From the NCBI GenBank assembly GCA_900208305.1, contig OAPG01000002.1, positions 372,001 through 436,000 of the forward strand: DNA of 64,000 nucleotides. Reading direction: 5' to 3'. The stretch is from Melanopsichium pennsylvanicum. Lineage: Eukaryota > Basidiomycota > Ustilaginomycetes > Ustilaginales. Shown here one piece after another: positions 1-15,502 of the stretch; within the stretch, counting starts at the first letter, position 1; the number at the start of each line of letters is the position of its first letter. The notes below the pieces were generated by a model that saw only the letters and a list, made by a program, of their open reading frames with translations, made no database searches and was not told the DNA's origin. A program made the translations under genes and the position numbers.

Positions 1-965
1 TAACTGCTGACACCGTACTTGCGGAGACACGTCTCCACTGCGTCGGCGCAACCACCGTGTGATTGGGCAAAGCCAAGATAGTTGTAAGCACTGATGTTGA
101 GAGCACGGGTCTTCTCACCGGTCAAGCGAAAGGTTTGGTAGTAGTCGAGAGCGACACGGTCAAGGCAGACAACAGTCCTACCACAGACACCAGTGACGGG
201 ACGACTGAAGCAGTCATCTATACGAGCTTTGAGACGGCGTGTGTAGAAGCTGTCGAAGTCCGAATTGAGAGCAGCATATCCGTTGCGCTCCATGAGGTGG
301 TGGTAGTTCTTTGGGAAAAGACGCTTTCCAAAGAAGTCACGCATGTGGCCGATGACAATGAGGATGATGTAGCTGATGTAGGTGGTGAGCACAGTGAAAT
401 AACTTGGCTCTTCCTCAACAGGGTTGGGAAGCGAAGCGCCAGCGCGGTGCTCTGATGTGTAACGGTAGTCGGGGTTGGCGCAGTAGCCAAACTCGGAGTG
501 GATGAGGGTGGCACCGTCCTGGCTGCTCTCGTAACTGGTAGGGGGCTGCATGGAAGCTGCATTGAATGCAAGGCCGACAGCACCATAAGAGGCATCAACT
601 TTGCCCGAACGAGCGCTGAGGCTGCGATGGTGGGCGTCCTGAACCGATTCGAGACTCTCTACCGAAGCGGAAGTGGAGCCGGTGGTGAGACTTGGTGGTG
701 CGGACTCAACATCGGGCGAGCTGTCCGGACTGGAGGAAAAGCCGGCCCAATCGCCGTTATACGAAGAAGGATCAAGCTGTGGAGACGACATGTTATTGGC
801 AGATGGTGGTGAGATGGCAACGATGGGAGCACCCTTCTTCAAAAAAGAAGAAAGCGAAGGAGAGGATGCAAGGGGAGATTTGGCGGCAGAACTGGATCGC
901 TTGCCGTTAGTTGTTGAGAATGCGTCGATAGTGTGGGCGTCGATGGGTGTTGCGACAGACGCCAT
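1..965 (-). CDS. LCB2: Serine palmitoyltransferase subunit 2 (5' part, runs off the window)
   Basis: Catalytic subunit of serine palmitoyltransferase, the ER-membrane PLP enzyme that condenses serine with palmitoyl-CoA in the first step of sphingolipid synthesis. The first 321 codons are present from the ATG at 965; the frame stays open to base 1, so the PLP lysine and most of the catalytic fold lie outside. Residues 1-180 are Ser-rich and low complexity. A membrane segment follows at about 190-206 (TYISYIILIVIGH). Then comes the diagnostic LCB2 block: RDFFGKRLFPKNYHHLMERN, DFDSFYTRRLKARIDDCFSR, PVTGVCGR and the ISAYNYLGFAQS motif that opens the aminotransferase fold. The order and spacing of these motifs match eukaryotic LCB2/SPTLC2 and not LCB1. 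The N-terminal extension before the membrane helix is longer than in yeast or human homologues. It is intronless as far as visible. Confidence 0.95.
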   Translation of the reverse strand, partial: MASVATPIDAHTIDAFSTTNGKRSSSAAKSPLASSPSLSSFLKKGAPIVAISPPSANNMSSPQLDPSSYNGDWAGFSSSPDSSPDVESAPPSLTTGSTSASVESLESVQDAHHRSLSARSGKVDASYGAVGLAFNAASMQPPTSYESSQDGATLIHSEFGYCANPDYRYTSEHRAGASLPNPVEEEPSYFTVLTTYISYIILIVIGHMRDFFGKRLFPKNYHHLMERNGYAALNSDFDSFYTRRLKARIDDCFSRPVTGVCGRTVVCLDRVALDYYQTFRLTGEKTRALNISAYNYLGFAQSHGGCADAVETCLRKYGVSS

Positions 966-1534
966 GTTCTGTTGGAATCGCTTGGTACGATCAAGAGCGA
1001 CGAGGATCGGCTGCGATCTGGCCGCGGTGCTCCGATACGATGCTTACGTCGACGACGGTTCGGAGGTTAAGCCGAGTGGGGGCGGCAACTGGCCAAGGAG
1101 ATGGCGAAGTTGGTGAAATTGCGCAGCAGGTAGCTGTAGGAAGTTGAGATCGGGCGTCGAGCGACAGAGTGACAAACGCCGCAAGCGCTGGCGTTCCGTC
1201 TTTACGATTGCTCGTACGCGCGAAGGAAGACGCGTGCAGTCGAGGGTGATGCTTAGGGAGATTGTGCGAATATGCGAACGTTTGACAACAGCAGGGTATA
1301 CAGCGATTTCCTGTCAGTAGCGATGAGTTGAGGTTGACAAAGTATGTGAATTGGAGGAGAAAAAGAACGGTGTTAGGATAGGTTCAAAGCCGGTACCAAG
1401 TTGGTGGTGTAACGTCTCCAAGAGACTCGAGATGCAGTTGAGAAGCGGCGAATTTTCTTTTTCCGGTTGCACGACGTGAGATTTCGTGCCGGGCCAAGCG
1501 TTTCTGCAGTGTGGGTGCTTCCCAAGCAAAGAGG

Positions 1535-1538
1535 CACA

Positions 1539-1569
<31 letters not shown>
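1535..1569. repeat. (CA)n microsatellite
   Basis: A run of CA dinucleotides interrupted once by a T (cacacatacaca). It lies about 570 bp upstream of the LCB2 ATG. Simple sequence repeat; no further function visible. Confidence 0.9.
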
Positions 1570-1944
1570 TCGAACAAACCAATAAAAAAATATTGCGGCA
1601 CACGCGCGTGCAACCACGTCCAAGCAATTGTTTAGTGTCGCTTTTGCCAGCGATTCAAACAAACCTGGCTGGCTGGTTAGGCATTTGCCTTCATGTGACT
1701 ACTACGGTGTTATCAATTTTTCATTTTCGTATCCCATGCTTACACTCTAGGCGTTTTTGATGATTTGCAAAGCGACCCTGACTGGCACCCGTCGGCTCTG
1801 CAATTGGCAGATCTAGGATCGCAATTGACAGCTAGCCATCCGACCATACCTGTCTGGTCATTGATTGTGGAACAAGTTGATGATGACAGGATTTGTGCTG
1901 CGCTCCAACGCCTTGTTTTTCTGTCACAACCCGAATTAGCCAAG

Positions 1945-2011
1945 AGAGCAGAGCAGAGTAGAGCAGAGCAGAGAGCAGAGCAGAGTAGAGCAAAGCACAG
2001 CACAGCACAGC
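1945..2011. repeat. Degenerate GAGCA/GTAGA purine repeat
   Basis: Imperfect pentamer repeat built from gagca, gagta and finally cagca units, running into a short cagcacagc tail. It is a low-complexity tract that yields spurious Ser/Leu/Cys-rich open frames on the minus strand. Confidence 0.8.
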
Positions 2012-2927
2012 TAGCAGAGAGCCATGGTGTGGTGAGGCTCTCTGCTGTGCCAAACCTCACCGGAGTTTTGGCGCCGAGCTTTCTCTCTGTGTTTCTGCGT
2101 TCCGAAGTCCGCGCATGTTGTTGTCAGCACACACTTGAGATGCGCTCTCGGTCACAACGTGCTTACATTTTCCAATGCCTCAAAAGCTCAACAAACTCGT
2201 CAGCCTTTACTACTTTTGGGTTTGAAATGTCAAAATTTCTCTGTCGTCACGACTCGCGCCGAAGTCTCTGCTCTCACCCTGGTGGCTGAGCGGCTACTGA
2301 AATTGACACGCAAATCGAAATTCCTCGGCGCATCGCACGTAAGCATAAACCAGTCCTTACACTCGGGAACTGGAGAACAAAATTGAGTACATAAGCAAGA
2401 TACAGCATGTAACTCAAATTCGCGATTCCGCCGATATCGCTCTAGCCCTCGTCGCCGATCCACGATAAGGCGGTTTACTGACATTAAATCGCGAGCACGT
2501 ACAACGACATGTTGTCGGCCAAATTTCTGACACGCCTGCGCAATGCTTCCACACATGCTCAAAACGCAGCTGCTCGGCCTTTCACAAGCTCACAGTGTAT
2601 CAATGGCGTCATGCATGTCAGTCACTCAGCCATCGTCTCCAGTATCGGGTCAACACGAATGTGTGTGATTGCTTTTGGTTGGCTTGTCGAGAACGCCATA
2701 GGCGCTCTCGTGGGTTGAAGCCACCGTCGCTGATGACGATGACAAACAATATGAGTGAAAGGGAGGGTTCGATAATGTGCATAAGATGCGGATCACGGAC
2801 GTGGACGACGCCGCGGGCATAATGCGGTCCAGATAGCTATTGTGACAAGTGGCGGCAGGCCAAACGCAAAATGTGGTCATACGGAGAAATAGTGCAGCGG
2901 GGATCAAAGAGCTTGTGTGTATAACAT

Positions 2928-4463
2928 TTAGACACGGCCCTTACCGGCACCACCCTTCATCTGCTGGCGAGACACCTGAGGACCGGCACCACCCGCACCG
3001 ACCGACTTGGCCTTGTTAGCCTTGCGGGTCTCAGCCTTGGCCTTCTTGTCCTCTTTGCTCTTGGCAACAGCAGCCTGGCGGGCGGCGGCACGAACCTCGG
3101 GCTTCTGGTTTCGGCGAGCGTTGATCTGCTCGAGCGAAGCACCAACGATACCACGCTGGTGCTTGACAGTCTTGCGCGAACGCTTCTTGGCGACTTCCTC
3201 GGTGATACCCTTCTTGTGAAGGCGTCGGTAGACGACAGTCCAGGCAATCTTACGGGGGTTTTTGCGCTGGAGGAAGAGCGACTCGTTTTTGGACGAAACA
3301 AAGCGGAAGACCTAGAGAACAGAACGTAGTGGAGCAAAAACAAAAAAGCAAGGAACAGTCAACAAGTTAGAGGGTGTCCCTGTAGGTTGAAGGAAGCACA
3401 CTGTTGCGTCGGAGCATGCCGAGGCAAGAGAAGAAGACGGCTTTTCACCATGCAACTGCTGAATTCTTTGCAGGGCTGGTCCTCACTTCTTACTTCTAAT
3501 GCCCGCCGCAAAGCGATGCCCATTTCACATGATGTCTGCGTGGTATGAAAAACTTACCTTGTTGTCACCACGGACGTAAAGACGACCCTTACCGCTGTGG
3601 GATGTCAAGAGAACACCATCATCACCAGTCGATACAAATCGTCAGTAAACACTGACAGGCAACAGGTCGAGATATGTTCCCATGGGCTGCAGTGGCAATT
3701 TATCGAATGAAGCACACTGATGTCCTCGGAACGCTCGATGCATCGGCTTCATGATCCTCCGGCCTTTGTCATATCGGCGAATGCTCCTAGGTCCGACCTG
3801 TCTCCCGAGATCTGCATGCCCTCCTGCTTCTGACCTTGCAACGCTTTCGGTCGTGTGGACGTTTTGGCGACATGCCCGTTGTGATGATCTGATGGCTCTA
3901 GTCACTCGAGTCTTGCAGCGATTAAAAACTTTCCGGATCACGTCGAGCAAGCGCGAGTTGATATGGTCAGGACGTGCACTTGGGTTGAATGCTTCTCGAA
4001 GCTAAGCCTGACTCGAAACATTTGGTCCTGCCGTGTCTCGGCGATATCTTTGCGAACGCTATCCAGTCTGGCTGACAGCAGTACTGAGGACGCTGTCGTC
4101 TCCATTGTGTCTGTTTTGACCTTCTTGCGCCTGTCGCGATGGCTTTGCCTCGAAAGTTCTCCAGCTTTCTTCTCCCTCCAAAGTCGTTCATGCCGTCTAC
4201 TGTCGACTGACCTGTATGTCTCTGCCATCGAGCTTGCAATGATACCTGATCTGTCTGCAATGCTTAGATGCTTTAAGCCGAAATTACCCTTGCACGTCGG
4301 ATGTCGAATGCTGATGCTGCCGCAGTGCTGCAGAATGGCGATACTGCATTTTATGCTGATTATTTCTTCGACAGAAAAAGCCCATGGGATATATTACAAG
4401 CGACGGCTTGATCACTTACGGATAGATCTTCCTTTGGGAGAAAGCGCAAATCTCGACCTTCAT
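2928..4463 (-). CDS. RPL24: 60S ribosomal protein eL24 (three exons)
   Basis: Large-subunit ribosomal protein eL24, which contributes to an intersubunit bridge in the cytosolic ribosome. Exons on the minus strand: 4463-4420 (44 nt), 3594-3558 (37 nt) and 3311-2928 (384 nt including TAA). Junctions are GTAAGT donors and CACAG / TCTAG acceptors, phases 2 and 0. The spliced product is 154 residues, a normal eL24 length. It starts [19 protein letters not shown], matching the conserved eL24 N-terminus, and continues with [18 protein letters not shown] and [16 protein letters not shown], the family core. The C-terminus is the usual Lys/Ala-rich tail. Intron 1 is 825 nt and intron 2 is 246 nt, large for this window, where other introns are 73-289 nt. 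Confidence 0.95.
3595..4419 (-). other. Intron 1 of the eL24 gene (825 nt)
   Basis: Bounded by a GTAAGTG donor immediately after the Pro codon of exon 1 and a CATCCCACAG acceptor. The splice restores the conserved IYPGKGR sequence, so the boundaries are well supported. I looked for an intronic box C/D snoRNA, since ribosomal-protein introns often host them. There is a GTGATGA C-like box near the 3' end, but no D box follows before the splice site. The opposite strand carries a 181-codon ATG open frame (3963-4508) covering most of the intron and exon 1, with no domain I recognise. Confidence 0.85.
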
Positions 4464-7400
4464 CTGTGTAGCGTGACGGTGGTGCAATTACAGGTGTTGG
4501 TTGTATAAAGTGATGCGCAGTGGTTGAGTTGATGAGCTATGGTGTTCGGTTACGAATGAGACGGATAGACTGTGCAGAGAGCGTGCTGTGATGTTGTCGA
4601 TGCTCCCAGCTGAGTGTTGAGAAGCCTTACCTTGATGATATATTGTATGTGATCTTGATGGGATGGTCGATGGTGAAGCTGGAGCAGCAGCGTAGCACGG
4701 GAGTGTCTGGATCGCGTTCACACAGTCTTCCGGCCGCTTGCCTTGAAATTGGCTTGGGAGCCGCTGTGAGGCATAAGCACAGAGTCTCATTGTCTCCTGC
4801 TTGAATGAGCGGCAAGTGTCCCTACCACGCTGATCGGGTTCTCATTCAGGACTGATTCACGTGCGCAGATCAAAGTTCGGCCGAGCTATTGGACTTCGAG
4901 TTTTCCTTGATATTGTGATTGGTCAAACTCTAACAGATACGTTTTTTGAAATTTGCGCCTCTCCGCACCTGTCACAATCTCTCTGATTCGCATCATCCTT
5001 TCAGATACATCTCGAAGCCGGCGGCCAGGATCTGACTGCAACTTTGAGTAGAGTGTTGGCGGTGCAGGGAGTTCAGATACATCCGGAGGCAGGATCTTGA
5101 TATTGACACAGACTCCAACGCAACTGGTTTGTTGTCATGCTCGGAGATCGAAGTGTACTGTGGGCCGGTACAATTTGTGCCACTTGACAGCCACATCCGT
5201 GTGCAGTCTCTTTTAGAAATTGAGCTCGACTTGACAGGAAGGACGCTCTTTCTGGGAACGTGGTCATCTCGGTGAGGCTGCAGCTGCGTCGGCGGAATAA
5301 AGCATGAATAGCGTCGACGGCCATAGGGGTATCAAGGTGCCGCCAACGTGCGAACTGACAGGACTTGACAGCTTGGCGTACTTAGCGTACTGTTCTGTAC
5401 TGTACTGCCTCCTTTTGGCTCGTCCGCGACCCACCTTGCGGTCTGCGGAGTTACTCTTCCACTCTGTACTGTAGTGGTTTCAAGCGTCTAGACAAGGCTC
5501 AAATCGGGGTGCTTTGTTGGATTCCGCGTGGCGACAAGGACCACATGGCGTAGGGGCTGTGCTCATGCCGAATGCATCGACGAATTACCTCTGCAACAAA
5601 GTCAGTTGACTTACACGAAGTTCAGACCGGCCTTTTCGTGGCGTCCGGTCGATTAGATTAATTGCTTGTGGTCGAGGCGGGAGCGGTTTGATTTAGCCTG
5701 AGAGCAAGAGGTGTTAGGCTCCTGCTTGTTCTCGAATACCGCTCCAGTAATTGTGTCCGATCAGTTACAGTAACGTGGCTTGAACAAGGTCCCACCCTTG
5801 ATTTTTGTATGCAGACCGCGCCGATACGCCCCGCTCAGATCGACGTTCTCAAGAGCTCTTGCAAATTGAGCCTCGGCAGTGCAAAGTGCTCGTAACATAG
5901 AGATGCCTGTGATGAGCTACCGGGCTGTGCCCATTTGCACGATCTTGTGCCGTGCTCACGTTGTTTTTGCAGTCGCATCGCAAATGGACAGGGTTGAGCG
6001 GGCCCGGTGAGTTAAGCTCTTTCTTCTCTTCTGACCTAGGCTTACTTTGTCGGTGGCATTTTTCATTGGTGCGTTGAGATGACACAGGCGACCACGATTT
6101 TGAAGACAAAGTCTTGATCATAAGACTGTTTGTACAGTAAATTTACTAAGCCATACAGTTACTACTGTACATCGTCCCTTGTGATAGCAACAATCAGATA
6201 AGTTTTTCTTTTTTCTTTTGGTTTGCTTCGATGTGCTGACTGTACCGTTGAGCCGGATTTCCGGAGACGCTCCCTGCGCGAGTCACATCGAGCACAACAC
6301 CGCCTCCTGTTCAAGACATTTTTTTGTCGTCATGGTTCCATCCTGCAGGGCACATCGAAGCCCTGTCCGATTCTGCACGGCATGAGACCAGCCAGTTCCT
6401 TCACTACTCGTACGGAAGTCTCCAAAGATTTTCCGCGGCGCAAACGGCCTCTAATCTCCGATGAGAACTTGGCGGAGTTTGAGAAATTTGAATCACTGTA
6501 CCGAACAGTGCTACAATTTCGACCTGTGACGCCAATTCCGAAGGTCTATGCAATACAACAGCAACCAATTGAGAAGATCTGGTCTAATGCTTAAAGTCAA
6601 GAGACACGGCCACAAGGGTCAAGCCGCCATATGCTCAGATTTGCGACGGCCGCCGGAGAAGGGGAAGAAGCCACAGCCCTCGGATAGAAGGACGGACAGC
6701 GTGGACCCAGCAGACATTTCAGGCACGGCGGCGCAAGGTTCTGGCACCGGTCATTTTGTGTATGTTTTGGAACCAGGTGAAATGCGAGAGGGGCAGGAGA
6801 GAGGGGCAGGAGAGAGCTCGACCGCGAAATCGGATTGGGCCGGTTCGCTTTGCGCGGTCCGCACTGCTAAGTGTAATTTGGGACGTCTCTTCTCTTGCAG
6901 CAGAATTCGGCAAGTTTAAGCGACGTTGGTATGAGTGCCCCGTCTGCTGTTATTGCATTGTCAAATTTTAGGGCACAGTAGTCCGGGCTTTTGTTCCCTC
7001 TCCCGCATCTGACCCGGTCAGGATCTGGTTTTTCTCTGTGTCTATCTTGCTTCGGATGCGGACTACCTCGATTGCTCTGCGCCTTGACAGTGGTACAGTG
7101 CCGGTTCGATCATTATTTGTTTGCGAGAGTTTGTGCCCATCCTTGCACGAACCGAGCATCCATCCCCACCTTTGCTCGAATCGCAGGTCACAAGCACGAA
7201 TGATTTGCGGTGACATCCTCGCAACGATGACATGCTCCCAGTATATTCTACTCTGTTATTTGGCAAAGACCTGGTGGGCGTTCGGCTGGATTGAGATAGT
7301 CAGTGCTTGCCAAGCTGGTTGAGTCGTGAACCCGGAAGCGTAGTGTTGACACCGGACAAGCCGAACCGTGGTGTGAGCGAAATCAAGTCGCTCTCGGGTG

Positions 7401-8540
7401 TCGCTATTTTCTGTCGATGCGGTGTAGGAGCCTGCCTGCCTGCCTAATGAAGTCGGGCCATCTCGAGTCCCTTGCTTCCGTTTTCTCTACCACCATCCTC
7501 ATCATCTCGTCCGCTGCTGCCGCCCTCTCTCGCCCCACCTCCTCGCCATCCTTAGAGCTTGTGGTACGTATACATCCTCCTCGTCACAATCGGCTTTGAA
7601 TGGGAGCTTGACTTGTCGACATTCGAAGCATGCTTCCAGATAGGTGGCACCAAGGTCGCCGTAGGCGCAACCTTGTTCGCAAATTGGCGTCCCCTTACTA
7701 GCATATCGCTGCCGGTATCGCATCGGTGATACGCCCGCTCCCGTCTTGTCGACATTCACTTGGCATGGCGCTTGGTTGGCACAAGTCTTTTTGAACAGGT
7801 GCCATGCCACCCCCTACGTCCCGGGTAGACATCTGGATTGTTTTTGGCTTTCTTGAGCCATCGACGTTCGGGTTCCCGCTGAGTGCGACTTCTTTAGAGG
7901 CTTGCTAGCAACGGCTGCGTTTGACAAACTTGCTTCTCATCAGCAGTAGCTATGCCACTTTTCTTCGTCGTCTAGCCCAGCACCGTCTTGAATCCTTCAG
8001 TGCACCCGCCATTCAGCCATGTTCGAGTCCGCTTACTGACATTGTCTCCCTTCCGATCCACCCTTGCCTCCTTCACCTTGCAACTCTTGTCCCCGGTGCC
8101 ACATCACGCTTCGTCCTCAACAGCCTAGTCCGCTTGAGTTTTACTCGCGAAACAGCCTGCTCGCATCATCTCCATCAGCCATTAACCGCCTTCTACCCGC
8201 CCATCCCTCCGCCTTTTACACAAAGATATTCCTGTCCTTCATCTCCTCCTGCCTCGAACGCCGTCTTCCATCTCAACTCTCGACCACCTTGCAACGACAT
8301 TCGACTTTGAGCTCCTCAGTCCCGGGCTCTATCTCGCTGTCAACCTCTTTCGCTGTCGAAAGAATCAGAAAAACATCGCGCGCCTCTGGTCGCTGCTTTT
8401 GATACTCTCGCTCCCAACGGTCCGGTCAAGAACCTTATCACCCCCTCTCCTATCCTTCTAGCATCGGCTGCCACTGCGCCTGCTAATTTCTCATCTTCAC
8501 CCATCCTCCCGACACCTTGTCCCAAATCGCTTTACACATC
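4464..8540. other. Gene-poor region between eL24 and the bHLH gene
   Basis: About 4 kb with no recognisable coding region. The longest ATG frames on the plus strand (6223-6594 and 6548-6919, about 123 codons each) overlap in different frames and show no domain. Motifs of the TACAGTA/TACTGTA kind recur between 5.38 and 6.18 kb. The final kilobase (7.4-8.5 kb) is pyrimidine-rich with many CTC/TCC runs, the look of a long promoter and 5' leader for the bHLH regulator that follows. Confidence 0.55.
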
Positions 8541-9785
8541 ATGCAGTCGACTAACGTCAAGGTTGACGCTCAAGCAGCCCCCGCGCCCGTGTTTCAGCGC
8601 CCCTCTGGAAGCGGCGGAGGCAACAAGAAGGGTACCAGTGCTGAGCGCAGGGCAACTCACAATGCCATTGAACGCGCTCGCCGAGAGTCTCTGAATGGAC
8701 GTTTCCTCCAGCTCGCTGCCTCCTTGCCCGCCATCTCGGATGTGCGTAGGCCGTCCAAATCGCTCATCGTCAACAAGTCGCTCGATTTTGTTGCCGATGC
8801 CATGAACCGAGAGTCAATCTATCGCCTCAAGATCGACAACATGCGTCAGGAAAACGCGCAGCTGCGTCAGCAGCTCAACAAGTTCCTCGCTCAGGCGGGG
8901 ATGGAACAACTCCCTCCGCCCTCCGTCGACGAGTTGCCAGTCCCTATGGCTGAGATGGGCAACAAGAAGCGCTCGACCAGTTTGAGCGGCTCGGGCCCTC
9001 TTACCGACATCTATGATCTCGATGATGACGACGGACCTTTTGCTGCCGGCAGCGAAGGAGAGGGCGGCAAGACCAGTCCCACGTCGTCTTGCTCCGCCGC
9101 CTCGAGCGTGCATGGCTCCGTCTCCAGCTCACTTCCTGCAGGTGTCACTGGCTTCACACCCATTTCGCACGGCGGTGTCTACAGCCAACCTCATTTCCTC
9201 TCGACGCCCACCCATCCAGCAGTCGTCAACGGCACCTCGCCAGGCGCTTCGTCGGGCTCCGAAGACATTGCTTCTCGAGAGCGCAGCGCTGCCGTCGACG
9301 ACCCCGCCGGAAACTGGATGCACGCCAGCACTTTTGATGGTCAGGCACTCCACTCCGCAGGTCCTCCGGCGCAGCAGCTTACCTACGCCGGCCTTGCGTT
9401 CTCGTCGACCGGTCCCAACAACGGTCTCGTCGCCCAGGCGTCGCCTGCTCGGCCTGGCGTCAGCGGACTTCAGCAGTTTGCCCCATTGGGCCTCGACCAC
9501 AGCGGCGTTGGCACCCCTTCAGCTGGCAGTTCGGGTGCTTCTGGACTTCCTGCTGTGGTTGCTCAGAATGGACAAACCCACATGTTCCCCATGAACGCCA
9601 ACAACTACCTCAACCTTCGCAACGCGCAGCAGCTTCAGCCCCAACAGCAGCAGCAATTGCAATTTCAGCTCCAGCTCCAGCACCACCACCACCAGCAGCA
9701 AGTTTCGAATCTCGCTCAGTTCAACCAATCGTCTTTTTTTGAACAAGCTCCACTGCAGTCGGCTAGCTTCATGACTGTAGTGTGA
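8541..9785 (+). CDS. bHLH-leucine zipper transcription factor
   Basis: Nuclear DNA-binding protein of 414 residues. The frame extends 5' to a TTG at 8517, but the first ATG is at 8541 (MQSTNVKV). The basic region and HLH span about residues 35-92: RRATHNAIERARRESLN, loop, then KSLIVNKSLDFVADAM. The basic region has His40, Glu44 and Arg48, the 5-9-13 pattern of class B bHLH proteins that bind CACGTG E-boxes. A heptad-like zipper follows (IYRLKIDNMRQENAQLRQQL). The remainder is Ser/Gly/Ala-rich, ending in a Gln tract and a short His run near residues 365-395, typical of activation regions. Intronless. It stands alone with a long upstream region, as expected for a regulator. The exact orthologue is not recognised. 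Confidence 0.85.
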   Translation: MQSTNVKVDAQAAPAPVFQRPSGSGGGNKKGTSAERRATHNAIERARRESLNGRFLQLAASLPAISDVRRPSKSLIVNKSLDFVADAMNRESIYRLKIDNMRQENAQLRQQLNKFLAQAGMEQLPPPSVDELPVPMAEMGNKKRSTSLSGSGPLTDIYDLDDDDGPFAAGSEGEGGKTSPTSSCSAASSVHGSVSSSLPAGVTGFTPISHGGVYSQPHFLSTPTHPAVVNGTSPGASSGSEDIASRERSAAVDDPAGNWMHASTFDGQALHSAGPPAQQLTYAGLAFSSTGPNNGLVAQASPARPGVSGLQQFAPLGLDHSGVGTPSAGSSGASGLPAVVAQNGQTHMFPMNANNYLNLRNAQQLQPQQQQQLQFQLQLQHHHHQQQVSNLAQFNQSSFFEQAPLQSASFMTVV

Positions 9786-13976
<4,191 letters not shown>

Positions 13977-14318
13977 AGAAGTCAGTTCCATTCAAACGTT
14001 TTTGTTTTTGTTGTCCAATTTGTTTGTAAGGTGCAAAAACGATTGGGTTTTTTTCTCTCTCATCATGTGATCGAAAGTTAAACATTTTCAATGTTTTTAA
14101 AAAAAAAAAATCAAATTGGCTTTAACTCGTCTCTCGACTTTGTTCCCACTTGTTTAATTTTTGTGTGAAAAAAAACAGATACTTATTTTGAGCGTGGTTT
14201 TTTTTTAAAAAGAGAGCTGTTTTTGTTTGCTTCATCACACTGATCTCGGGCTTAAAATTGAGGTTCTGATGCGAATACGGCAGGCACTGTCTGTGTTGTA
14301 AGTATAGTTCGTTCAAGA

Positions 14319-14356
<38 letters not shown>

Positions 14357-15502
14357 GAAGCTCAATCTGTTGGCTTTATTTTGTGAAACTCAGTTGCTTG
14401 AACGTGTGCCAAAAGCATGGCAAAGTTTTGCAATCTTTATTTTTATAACAAGTTTTTTTTTCCTTCTCTTTCACAAGATTTCGTTTGAAAGACACGCGGA
14501 AGCATCTCAAGCAACATCATAATTCTTCGTTGGTAAAGCGACATGCTTCCATGCATTGAAATGATAGAGGTAGCAGCTTTGTGACTAACGCACAACATTT
14601 GTTTCGCACAACCCGATCAATTCACCATTAACCCATGCTCGTGTGACCCGATCCCGTACCTTGCCATGGATCAAGGTTCGAGCCAACTCTCAAAGTGAGC
14701 CACCGCTAGGTTCCGACTCTTGCTCTTGCCCAAAGCACGAAAAGCTCAAGTCTTTCAGGCTGCGACACTCTGAGTCGACTCGCAACATTGCCAAGTCACA
14801 GTTGGCCGCTTTTTGCGAGTCATCGCGTCGAGTAGAGACACTAAGCCGTCAGACAAGAAAAAAATAAAAATGTGAAGAGCATTGAAATTTCAAACGGAGC
14901 AAAAGTCAGGCGGGACGGTGCGCAAATAACTACAAAACTTACATACAGGAGCGATGAAAAGGGGACATGTGGAAAATCTTTCATGCTTACAAAGGGGGTT
15001 CATGCTAGAAGAGAAAAATGTTCGTGAGACTGAGGTCGAGGAGAGGAGAGAAGAGGTCAAGGTAAGGTCCGTTTGGTGAGCAACAAAGGAGTCATAGAAC
15101 AAGACAGCAGACAACCGCAGAAGCGGTTGCAGCAACACGACGTTTGGCACGCCAACAGCGGAAGTTCGGGTGCGGATGCGGGGCCCGAGCAAACGCAGGC
15201 TTAGCACCCGGCGCTTCAGCACGACCGTCAGAAGCTACGGCCCACATTGGACTGGTCCGTAGCTGAGGTCAGGCAGCGCCGCAAAAGTAGCAAGTGACCT
15301 TTCATCGGCAAGCCACAACATCAAGGTTGGGACAAGGTCGGTAGAAGATCCGGAGGCGAAGAACGAAGCAGGTGGTATCATTGTTGTGGTAGCTTTGAAC
15401 AAAGGCACCGGGGTATCGCATGAGGTTTAGAGGGTCCAGTTTACGCAGCAAGAAAGAGAGACTGTGAATGAAGAGTTTCTTCACAGGGAAAAGATCTAGC
15501 AG
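13977..15502. other. Intergenic region between convergent ARG5,6 and the zinc-finger gene
   Basis: About 1.5 kb between the stops of two convergent genes. The first 500 bp is A/T-rich with homopolymers (poly-A at about 14.1 kb), followed by a GC/GA microsatellite. It presumably holds the 3' ends of both transcripts. The rest contains only short overlapping open frames. Confidence 0.6.
14319..14353. repeat. (GC)n-(GA)n compound microsatellite
   Basis: Alternating gc repeats run directly into ga repeats. The tract lies in the shared 3' region of two convergent genes. Confidence 0.9.

Larger units (their letters stand above)
966..2927. other. Intergenic region, LCB2 upstream / eL24 downstream
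   Basis: About 2 kb between the LCB2 start and the eL24 stop, both on the minus strand, so it should hold the LCB2 promoter and leader and the eL24 3' end. It contains a CA microsatellite and a degenerate GAGCA-type repeat. The open frames here are short, mutually overlapping and lack recognisable domains. I see no gene. Confidence 0.6.

Noticed and set aside
3600..3650. Box C-like GTGATGA in eL24 intron 1, suggesting a C/D snoRNA
   Set aside because: No CTGA box D follows before the splice acceptor and no terminal stem is seen; the order of motifs is wrong.
6223..6919. Two overlapping plus-strand frames of about 123 codons
   Set aside because: They lie in different frames with no splice signals that join them and no recognised family.
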